Below are positions 1-5,792 of a DNA stretch of 7,435 nt, piece after piece. Made by a program: the position numbers and the translations under genes. A model generated the notes under the pieces. It was not told the origin of the DNA and did not search any database. It was given only the letters and a program-made list of their open reading frames with translations. The stretch is taken from positions 1-7,435 of the forward strand of contig CAIVYX010000137.1 of the NCBI GenBank assembly GCA_903910245.1, given 5' to 3'. Positions within the stretch are counted from its first letter, which is position 1, and each line of letters starts with the position of its first letter. This DNA is from an uncultured Opitutia bacterium (GTDB lineage Bacteria > Verrucomicrobiota > Verrucomicrobiia > Opitutales > UBA953).

Positions 1-1
1 T

Positions 2-181
2 GTCGAGCTTCGCAACTTCGGCGTGTTCCAGGTGCAGGTTCGCAAGAGCCGCATCGGACGTAACCCGAATCGCCCAGAAACAGATGTCGTTATCCCGAAG
101 CGCGCGGTGATCAAGTTCAAGGCCGGCAAGGAACTAAAAGCCAAGCTCAAGTCGTACGACGTCGAAAAGCCCGCTCAGTAA
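2..181 (+). CDS. IHF/HU-family nucleoid DNA-binding protein, C-terminal 59 codons (5' end outside window)
   Basis: This is the C-terminal part of a small histone-like protein that bends DNA and organises the nucleoid. The reading frame is open from base 2 to the TAA at 179-181. The fragment starts with VELRNFGVF, the family's beta-strand leading into the DNA-binding arm. It continues with RIGRNPNRPE, where the proline of the RNP motif (codon at 65-67) is the residue that intercalates into the minor groove in IHF and HU. It then reads VVIPKRAVIKFKAGKELK, the return strand and start of the last helix. A short basic tail ending in KPAQ follows. The arm sequence looks closer to IHF than to HU, but the N-terminal half is missing, so alpha or beta subunit cannot be decided. 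The stop lies 12 bases before hisS, so the two are probably co-transcribed. Confidence 0.9.
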   Translation, partial: VELRNFGVFQVQVRKSRIGRNPNRPETDVVIPKRAVIKFKAGKELKAKLKSYDVEKPAQ

Positions 182-193
182 TTCCGCTTCGCG

Positions 194-1531
194 ATGTCCG
201 ATATTCGAACGCTCCCCGGCTTCCGGGAGTTCTATCCTGAAGACCGTGCCGTCCTCGGGCATGTCATGGACGTCTGGCGCCTCGCCTGCCGTCGCTATGG
301 CTTTCGTGAATGGGAGTCGCCGGTCCTCGAGCCGCTCGAACTCTTCACCGAGAAGTCGGGCGAGGAGATTGTCCGCCAACTCTTCAACTTCGAGGATAAG
401 GGTGGGCGTAAGGTCAGCCTACGTCCTGAGATGACCCCGTCGCTGGCCCGCATGGTCGGGGCCAAGGCGAACGGCATGCCTAAGCCGATCCGCTGGTTCG
501 CGATCGGCGAGAACTACCGCTATGAGAAGCCTCAGAAGGGCCGTCTCCGTGCCTTTTATCAGCTCAACGCCGACTTGCTCGGCGAAGCCGGTCCCGCTGC
601 CGATGCCGAGATCATCGCGCTCTGCGCGGACTGCCTGCTGGGCTTCGGCCTGACCCAGCAGGATTTCCGCATCCGCGTCTCTGACCGCACGCTCTGGTTC
701 CGCTACCTCGCCAGCGTCGGCGTACCGGAAAACCAGGCCGCCGCCGTCCTCGGCGTCGTCGATAAACTCGAACGCGGCGCGCCCAAAGATTTGCTGGATG
801 CCATGACGGCGGCCCTCGCTGGAACCGAAGTAGATCCAGTTAAGACCCTCGAAGCCGCCCGCGCTTTCTCCAATACGAAGTCCCTGGCCGACCTAGAGAA
901 GCTCGCCGCTGGCGACGCCTCGATGACCGAGCGACTCGCCGAGTGGAAGCATCTCCTCAGCACGTTGACCACCATGGGTTTTGGCGAATGCGTCGCCATC
1001 GACCTCACTATCGTGCGTGGCCTGGCCTATTACACCGGCTTCGTCTTCGAGGCCTTCGAGACCGGCGGCGAAGCCCGCGCGCTGGCTGGCGGCGGTCGTT
1101 ATGACGCCTTGGTCAAGAAGCTCGGCGGTCCGGACCTGCCCGCCGTCGGTTTCGGCATGGGCGACGTCACGCTGCGCGACCTGCTTGAACTCAAGAAGCT
1201 CATCCCGGCTTACGCCGACGGCCCTGACTTCTATGTCATGATCCTCGGCGACGACGCCCGTAGCGCCGCGCTTGAAGACATTGCGAACCTGCGTCGCGCC
1301 GGTTTCCGCGTGGAATACAATCTCAAGGACGGCAAATTCCCCAAACTCATCCAGTCGGCGGAAGTCGCCGGCGCAAAGTATGCGCTTGTCTATGGCGGCA
1401 GCGAGGTAGCGAAGGGCGTCGCCAAGGTGCGTAGCCTGGCTGATCGCACCGAAGCCGAAGTACCTCGCACCGACCTGATTCCGGCGCTCCGTGCCGTACT
1501 CGAAGAAGGCATGCGCGCCATCCAGCCCTGA
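194..1531 (+). CDS. hisS: Histidyl-tRNA synthetase (divergent motif variant)
   Basis: This cytoplasmic class II aminoacyl-tRNA synthetase charges tRNA-His with histidine using ATP. The protein has 445 residues, close to the usual 420-450. The catalytic domain is seen in LRPEMT (76-81), the motif 2 region NYRYEKPQKGRLRAFYQ with Arg109, the histidine-binding signature RGLAYYTG (275-282) and GGGRYD (299-304). A C-terminal anticodon-binding domain covers about 345-440, which separates it from HisZ, the ATP-phosphoribosyltransferase regulatory paralogue that lacks this domain. Two places differ from the common bacterial enzyme: RGLAYYTG instead of RGLDYYTG, and GFGMGD with no following Glu-Arg (319-324) where motif 3 usually reads GLER. 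From memory, plant-organelle HisRS shares both variants, so this looks like a sub-branch and not damage. The start ATG has no Shine-Dalgarno. The gene sits 12 bases after the IHF-like gene and 4 bases before murJ. Confidence 0.95.
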   Translation: MSDIRTLPGFREFYPEDRAVLGHVMDVWRLACRRYGFREWESPVLEPLELFTEKSGEEIVRQLFNFEDKGGRKVSLRPEMTPSLARMVGAKANGMPKPIRWFAIGENYRYEKPQKGRLRAFYQLNADLLGEAGPAADAEIIALCADCLLGFGLTQQDFRIRVSDRTLWFRYLASVGVPENQAAAVLGVVDKLERGAPKDLLDAMTAALAGTEVDPVKTLEAARAFSNTKSLADLEKLAAGDASMTERLAEWKHLLSTLTTMGFGECVAIDLTIVRGLAYYTGFVFEAFETGGEARALAGGGRYDALVKKLGGPDLPAVGFGMGDVTLRDLLELKKLIPAYADGPDFYVMILGDDARSAALEDIANLRRAGFRVEYNLKDGKFPKLIQSAEVAGAKYALVYGGSEVAKGVAKVRSLADRTEAEVPRTDLIPALRAVLEEGMRAIQP

Positions 1532-1535
1532 GGTC

Positions 1536-3119
1536 ATGACTGAGCAGACGCGCCAGTACCAGGCCATGGCGAAGACCGCCTCCTGGACGATGGTTTCGCG
1601 TGTACTTGGCCTGTTCCGTGACCAGCTGACTGCGGCGGTGTTCGGCGCCTCGGCCATTGGCTCCGCCTTCATCTTGGCGTTCCAAATCCCGAACCTATTC
1701 CGCCGACTGCTGGGCGAAGGTGCCCTGACCGCGGCCATCGTCCCAGTGCTCGCAGATAAGTCCGTCAAGGACGGCAAGCCCGCCGCTTTTGGCTTCTTGA
1801 ACTTCGTCCTCCGGAAGGTCTTCCCGTGGATGATCGGCCTGACGATGCTTGGCATCGGTTCAGCTTTGCTCTGGGCGCTGATTCGTCCGGTCGACAGCTC
1901 GGCGGCCGTCCTAACCGCAATCTGCATGCCTTACATGCCGCTGATCTGTGTCGCGGCGCTGTTCACTTCGGCGGTCAACCTGAGCGGTCGTTTCGGCCTG
2001 GCCGAGATCGCCTCAGGCGTGCTTAACCTTTGCATGATCGTCGGTCTGGGCTTCTTCGGCGATAACTTCGCGACCTCGGACATGGGCAAGGCCGTCTGGC
2101 TTTGCGTCGGTGCGTTGGTCGGTGGCGCCTTCCAATTAATGATCCCGCTCTGGGGTCTGCGTCAGGAAGGTTGGCATCCACGCCTAACACACACCGACGA
2201 AACCGCCTGGAAGACCCTCAGCATCGCCTTCCTGCCCGCCGCCCTCGGTGCCGGCGTGCAGCAGGTGAACGTCCTGATTTCGCGAGGGATGGCCTACAAC
2301 GTCAGCGACGCCGGCCTGATGTACTACTACATCGCGAATCGCATCGTCGAACTACCCATCGGATTGTTCTCGGCTTCGATCGCCGTCGTTATCTTTCCAG
2401 CGCTCGCCACTGCCTTCGCCAGCCGCGATGTCCCTGCGCTAGCCCGTAACTACGGTCGCGGTATGCGCCTGGTCCTGGCGATCAACGTGGGGGCCGCCTT
2501 CGGTCTCGCCGCCTTGGCCGTACCGATCGTGCAGCTCCTTTTCCAATACGGACGTTTCAGCCCCGGCAATTGCCTCGCGACCAGCAACCTGCTGGTCCTG
2601 TTCGCGATCGCCATGCCGTTCTATGCGATGATTTCCATCGTCACCCGCGCCTTGAATGTCGTCGGGCAGACCAAGGTCACGCTGATCGCCGCCATCCACG
2701 CGCTGGTCGTGAACGCCGTCGGCTCGCTCGTGGCCGTCTGGATGGGCAAGGGCGTCGAAGGCCTCGCCTTGGCCAACGCCATCTCGACGATCTGGCAGTA
2801 CCTCGTGCTTCGCCATTACCTCAAGAAGCATGCGCCCGAGTTCCTGACCGAGAGCCTGCTCAAGCCAGCTATCCAGGTATTCTTTGGCTCGCTCGTCTTA
2901 GCCTTCATCTCATTCCAAGGGTACACCTTCCTGCACAACATCCTCACCGGCCATCTCAACGAGAAGCTTAACCTCATCGTCTCAATGGGCGTCGCCGGCA
3001 TAGCTGGGATGGTCTTCTACGCCATCTACCTCGACAAACTGGGCTACCCGGAGCGCGACCTCTTGCGCGGCTACGCCAACAAGGTGCTCCGGTTCTTCGG
3101 CGTGCAGCTCAAGGCTTGA
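1536..3119 (+). CDS. murJ: Lipid II flippase MurJ (MviN family, MOP superfamily)
   Basis: This inner-membrane transporter flips the peptidoglycan precursor lipid II to the periplasmic face. The ATG at 1536 gives 527 residues, normal for the family (about 510-530). An in-frame ATG at 1491 lies inside hisS and would add residues unlike the family. The N-terminus carries SRVLGLFRD (21-29) and IPNLFRRLLGEGAL (51-64). These align with E. coli arginines 18, 24 and 52 (here Arg22, Arg28, Arg56) and Glu57 (Glu61). ANRIVELP (267-274) matches E. coli Arg270 and Glu273. Long hydrophobic segments run through the protein, as expected for about 14 helices. The C-terminus is short and basic. By my alignment the aspartate at E. 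coli position 39 is a serine here (Ser43). The gene follows hisS by 4 bases and overlaps the convergent amidase gene by 11 bases at its 3' end. Confidence 0.95.
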   Translation: MTEQTRQYQAMAKTASWTMVSRVLGLFRDQLTAAVFGASAIGSAFILAFQIPNLFRRLLGEGALTAAIVPVLADKSVKDGKPAAFGFLNFVLRKVFPWMIGLTMLGIGSALLWALIRPVDSSAAVLTAICMPYMPLICVAALFTSAVNLSGRFGLAEIASGVLNLCMIVGLGFFGDNFATSDMGKAVWLCVGALVGGAFQLMIPLWGLRQEGWHPRLTHTDETAWKTLSIAFLPAALGAGVQQVNVLISRGMAYNVSDAGLMYYYIANRIVELPIGLFSASIAVVIFPALATAFASRDVPALARNYGRGMRLVLAINVGAAFGLAALAVPIVQLLFQYGRFSPGNCLATSNLLVLFAIAMPFYAMISIVTRALNVVGQTKVTLIAAIHALVVNAVGSLVAVWMGKGVEGLALANAISTIWQYLVLRHYLKKHAPEFLTESLLKPAIQVFFGSLVLAFISFQGYTFLHNILTGHLNEKLNLIVSMGVAGIAGMVFYAIYLDKLGYPERDLLRGYANKVLRFFGVQLKA

Positions 3120-3984
3120 ACTTGGCTTCCCGATAGGACTTGGGCTGATAGCGGCGGAGCAGGGCTTCGAGGATTGCGACGGTCTCGTTATCGACCAGTC
3201 CGTCGACCTTCGCCGGACGGAAGTGACGCTGGAAAGCTTCGACGCCAAGCTTGAGTCCGGCATCGCCTGGCTCGAGGGCGTAACCGTAGGCCGTCAGCAG
3301 TACCCGCACGTGACTAGGAGCCAGGTTCGGTTTCTTCTTAAGATTATCGGTGACCTCATTGGGCAGCGGCCAGGCGCCGATACCCAGAGACGCCAATTTG
3401 GCCCAAGGAAACTTCGAACCGGGATCCACCTTACGACCGACCGCGATGTCCGAATGCGCGAGCACGTTCCACGGCTTGATGTCATGTCGACGGATGATCT
3501 CGGTGCAGAGTGAGAAGATGATTTCTGCCTGGGCATCCGAGTATGGGTAAACGTTGCCGTCATAGTTGATGATTTCGATGCCGATGGAATTCTGATTGAG
3601 GTTGGTCAGCTTACCCCAGGCACTCTTGCCGGCATGATAGGCGGCTAAGTTCTCGGGCACCATGCGGATGACCCGAGGCTTAGGCTCGTCGGTCACCAAG
3701 TAGTGGACCCCGACCTTATGTTTCGGATCCTTACCCTGAAGGATGTCCAAGGAGGAGGGCAGGGAACCTGCGGTATGGTGGAGGATGAGCCAGGTCACCG
3801 TTTCCTTGCGCGGCTCGGATCCGAGCGACCCCGGGCCTTGCTCGATCACTAGACCCGTGAACTTTGGCTCCACCGCGACCGGTTTAGCTTCTGGCTGAGT
3901 CGTCGTGGTGCAGCCGACAATTCCGACCAAAATCATCACCCAAGCCAGTCCGATACGGCAATATGAGCGAATGGGGGCGTTCAT
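3109..3984 (-). CDS. amiD: AmiD-like N-acetylmuramoyl-L-alanine amidase, lipoprotein with peptidoglycan-binding domain
   Basis: This zinc amidase cleaves the bond between N-acetylmuramic acid and the stem peptide, probably from the periplasmic side of the outer membrane. The ATG at 3984 gives 291 residues. It places a basic start and a hydrophobic stretch before a lipobox, IVGC, with Cys25 as the predicted lipidated residue. The Amidase_2 domain spans roughly 60-195. Zinc ligands are His69 (LHHTAG), His177 (LAHSDI) and Asp187 (RKVDPG), and the catalytic glutamate is Glu137 (IGIEI). The zinc-site context and the following FPW and GIGAWP match E. coli AmiD closely. So does the C-terminal PG_binding_1 domain (about 220-285) with FQRHFRP. 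No Asp follows Cys25, so outer-membrane sorting is expected if the Lol +2 rule holds here. It is convergent with murJ, another cell-wall gene, and divergent from the DeoR gene. Confidence 0.92.
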   Translation of the reverse strand: MNAPIRSYCRIGLAWVMILVGIVGCTTTTQPEAKPVAVEPKFTGLVIEQGPGSLGSEPRKETVTWLILHHTAGSLPSSLDILQGKDPKHKVGVHYLVTDEPKPRVIRMVPENLAAYHAGKSAWGKLTNLNQNSIGIEIINYDGNVYPYSDAQAEIIFSLCTEIIRRHDIKPWNVLAHSDIAVGRKVDPGSKFPWAKLASLGIGAWPLPNEVTDNLKKKPNLAPSHVRVLLTAYGYALEPGDAGLKLGVEAFQRHFRPAKVDGLVDNETVAILEALLRRYQPKSYREAKFKP

Positions 3985-4010
3985 GGGGTTGTGGACGAAA
4001 AGATAAGAAA

Positions 4011-4025
4011 GGGTCAAATTAACCC
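4011..4025. promoter_or_regulatory. Imperfect 15-bp palindrome beside the perfect dyad
   Basis: GGGTCAAATTAACCC matches its own reverse complement at 12 of the 14 non-central positions. It lies 2 bases from the perfect dyad at 4028-4044 and 26 bases upstream of the amidase ATG, within its likely untranslated leader. Function is unknown. It could be a second half of a compound operator or chance in AT-rich DNA. Confidence 0.25.
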
Positions 4026-4027
4026 AA

Positions 4028-4044
4028 GTTAAAACCATTTTAAC
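4028..4044. promoter_or_regulatory. Perfect 17-bp dyad, candidate operator for the amidase gene
   Basis: GTTAAAA (4028-4034) and TTTTAAC (4038-4044) are perfect 7-base inverted arms around CCA. On the minus strand, bases 4042-4037 within the dyad read TAAAAT, a five-of-six match to a sigma-70 -10 box. This would place a transcription start about 45 bases before the amidase ATG. No good -35 box lies at the right spacing. A hairpin with a 3-base loop and A/T arms would be weak as RNA, so a protein site is more likely. The binding protein is unknown. Confidence 0.4.
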
Positions 4045-4141
4045 GTATTAATAGGCTGTTATCATTGTGATATTCATAATTAGACATAATGTATATTGTG
4101 CGAAATATAGACCCGGGCGGCAATCGTATGGAATTGAGTTA

Positions 4142-4170
4142 TTGATTGCTCGATTGGGAACGCTCATAAC
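4142..4170 (+). promoter_or_regulatory. Candidate sigma-70-like promoter for the DeoR-rhamnose operon
   Basis: TTGATT (4142-4147) and CATAAC (4165-4170) are separated by exactly 17 bases and each matches four of six consensus positions. Transcription would start near 4176, about 28 bases before the DeoR ATG. A better -10 box, CATAAT at 4085-4090, also exists upstream but has no matching -35 box. The call is by eye only. Confidence 0.35.
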
Positions 4171-4180
4171 GGAACTTCCC
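4156..4180. promoter_or_regulatory. Inverted repeat GGGAA/TTCCC spanning the candidate -10 box
   Basis: GGGAA (4156-4160) and TTCCC (4176-4180) are inverted arms 15 bases apart. A nested perfect GGAA-C-TTCC palindrome lies at 4171-4179. GGAAC also recurs directly at 4157-4161 if one mismatch is allowed and exactly at 4171-4175. The element covers the candidate -10 box and start site, where a repressor such as the adjacent DeoR protein could act. The arms are short, so chance is a real alternative. Confidence 0.25.
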
Positions 4181-4203
4181 CTAACCAATCTAGCTCCGAC
4201 TTT

Positions 4204-4983
4204 ATGAAAGTAGCCCGCCACATCATTGAAGCACGCCGAGAGGCGATCGCTAAACTTCTCTCCAAGGTCGGATACGTCCCCGTTCTGGAGATCTGCAAAC
4301 AGTTCAACGTCTCCGAGGCGACGGCTCGCCGCGATTTGACCGAACTTGAGAACCAGCGTCGCATCACCCGTACTCATGGCGGAGCGCTCTCGGACTTCAA
4401 CCGCAACTTCCCGCCGCTTGACGATCGAAAGATCGAGGATGCCGAAGCCAAGCGTAAGATCGGCAATCTGGCCGCCACGCGCATTAAAGCCGGCATGACG
4501 GTCTATCTCGACTCGGGTTCGACCATCTTCTTCGCCGCCGAAGCGATTGCATCCGCCGGTGTTCCTGACCTGCAGATTGTCACAACCTGTCTGCCAACGG
4601 CTCAGCTGATCTCGTGCTTACCTGGCGTCGAAGTCTACATCCCTGGCGGCCTCTTCCTGACCCGTCACGCAATGGTCGCCGGTGATCGTACGCTCGAAGA
4701 AGTCGCCCGCTGGAATTTCGACGTGGCCCTGCTCGGCGCCGAAGGCATCGATGAGAACGGCCTCTGGAATTCCCAGCGCGATATTTCCCACCAGCAGCGC
4801 GAAGTCATTCGTCGGAGCGATGAAGTCCTGATCTGCATGAACAAGGTTAAACTCGGCCGCGGCGGACCTTGTGCCGTGACCCGCGATGTGAGTTCCCTTT
4901 TCCTGGTCACCGATGCGGATGTCGCTTCGGTCCAGAAAGCCAAGGTCAAGCTGCTACCGGAGCGCGTCCTGACCGCTCTCTAA
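4204..4983 (+). CDS. DeoR/GlpR-family transcriptional regulator of the sugar operon
   Basis: This is a predicted sugar-phosphate-responsive DNA-binding regulator, usually a repressor in this family. The protein has 259 residues, a normal length. The N-terminal winged helix-turn-helix (about 11-62) shows the family signature in order: VLEICKQFNVSEATARRDL (27-45) and then TRTHGGA (55-61). The C-terminal effector domain has the sugar-isomerase-like fold signals DSGST (103-107), VTTCLPTA (126-133), PGG (147-149) and GAEGID (178-183). The start ATG is the first in frame after the AT-rich intergenic region and has no Shine-Dalgarno. It heads the operon, with the aldolase 22 bases after its stop, so autoregulation together with control of the downstream genes is likely. 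The inducer cannot be read from sequence. Rhamnulose-1-phosphate or a related phosphate is an inference from the neighbours. Confidence 0.9.
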   Translation: MKVARHIIEARREAIAKLLSKVGYVPVLEICKQFNVSEATARRDLTELENQRRITRTHGGALSDFNRNFPPLDDRKIEDAEAKRKIGNLAATRIKAGMTVYLDSGSTIFFAAEAIASAGVPDLQIVTTCLPTAQLISCLPGVEVYIPGGLFLTRHAMVAGDRTLEEVARWNFDVALLGAEGIDENGLWNSQRDISHQQREVIRRSDEVLICMNKVKLGRGGPCAVTRDVSSLFLVTDADVASVQKAKVKLLPERVLTAL

Positions 4984-5005
4984 TCGACTCGATTTCTTCC
5001 GAGGA

Positions 5006-5761
5006 ATGTCCGCCGACGTCATCCAGTCGTTGCTTGAGCTGTCCCATCAGTTGGGCGGTGAGCGTCTGCGCATGGCAATCCTCGGCGAAGGCAACACGTC
5101 CCTTCGACTGGATGATCATTCCTTCGCGGTCAAAGCCTCGGGTTCAAACTTAGCTTCACTCAAAGAGTCCGACGTCACCCGTTGCGCCTTTGACCGCTTA
5201 CTCCCGCTGTTAGACGCACCCGCTGCGACCGACGTTGAAATCGACCAAGCCTTGTTGGCTTCACGAATGGAGCCGGCCGACAAGAAACCTTCGATTGAAG
5301 CCCTCTTTCACGCCTACCTGCTCACCCTTCCCCACGTCCACTGCGTCGGTCATGTGCATGCCATCGCGGTAAACCAGATTCTCTGTTCGCCGCGAGCTCG
5401 CGAGTTCGCCGAGAAACGTGCGTGCCCGGACGAGATCGTGATGTGTGGTATCGAGTCAGTTTTTGTGCCCTACGCCGAACCTGGCCTAGGACTGTCTCAG
5501 GCCATTCGCCGCGAAGTCGTTTCATTCGTCAAACGTACTGGCCGCGATCCCAAGATTATCCTGCTTCAGAACCATGGCATCATTGCCGTCGGGTCCTCCC
5601 CCAAGGCGGTGCTTGGCTCACTACTCATGGCTGAAAAAGCCGCCGAGATCTTTGTCGGTGCCGCCGCCTTGGGCGGTCCGGTCTTCCTGACCCCGGCCCA
5701 GTGCGAACGCATTGCTGGCCGCCCGGATGAACATTATCGCCAAAAGATGCTCGGAATGTGA
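5006..5761 (+). CDS. Stand-alone class II aldolase/adducin-family protein, probable deoxy-sugar-phosphate aldolase
   Basis: This is a zinc-dependent aldolase-fold enzyme, probably cleaving a ketose-1-phosphate such as L-fuculose-1-phosphate or L-rhamnulose-1-phosphate. The 251 residues form a single domain. GEGNTS (27-32) and KASGSNL (43-49) match the substrate-phosphate-binding loops. Glu98 in PSIEALFH fits the catalytic glutamate of FucA. His116 and His118 (GHVHA) and His190 (QNHGII) fit the three zinc ligands. The protein ends soon after the core domain, with no extra tail that might suggest a microcompartment targeting peptide. GAGGA directly abuts the ATG, too close for a normal ribosome site. 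It lies between the DeoR gene and rhaB. The operon's last visible gene carries a second aldolase domain, so the substrate here is uncertain. A related decarboxylase or epimerase activity of the same superfamily cannot be excluded. Confidence 0.85.
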   Translation: MSADVIQSLLELSHQLGGERLRMAILGEGNTSLRLDDHSFAVKASGSNLASLKESDVTRCAFDRLLPLLDAPAATDVEIDQALLASRMEPADKKPSIEALFHAYLLTLPHVHCVGHVHAIAVNQILCSPRAREFAEKRACPDEIVMCGIESVFVPYAEPGLGLSQAIRREVVSFVKRTGRDPKIILLQNHGIIAVGSSPKAVLGSLLMAEKAAEIFVGAAALGGPVFLTPAQCERIAGRPDEHYRQKMLGM

Positions 5762-5792
5762 CCTGTCCACCCCTCCCCTGCCCCCTTTGACC

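Noticed and set aside
194..1531. HisZ (ATP phosphoribosyltransferase regulatory subunit) instead of HisRS
   Set aside because: The protein keeps the histidine-binding signature and a full C-terminal anticodon-binding domain, and no his biosynthesis genes are nearby.
1491..1535. Upstream in-frame ATG for murJ
   Set aside because: It lies inside hisS and adds 15 residues that do not fit the MurJ N-terminus. The ATG at 1536 fits the family.
893..1927. A 344-codon open frame on the minus strand across hisS and murJ
   Set aside because: It lies wholly antisense to two well-recognised genes, crosses their boundary and resembles no family I know. Long antisense open frames are expected in GC-rich coding DNA.
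3985..4038. Longer amidase start at 4038 on the minus strand
   Set aside because: It would add 18 residues ahead of a well-formed lipoprotein signal peptide and would cover the dyad region. The ATG at 3984 gives a normal signal.
4048..4377. 109-codon minus-strand open frame across the DeoR start and the AT-rich region
   Set aside because: It is antisense to the conserved helix-turn-helix of the regulator, and the rest is AT-rich non-coding sequence with no recognisable motif.
5712..5792. Upstream in-frame ATG for rhaB
   Set aside because: It would overlap the aldolase gene and add 27 residues before MSNYLAIDLG. The ATG at 5793 gives exactly the E. coli RhaB length.
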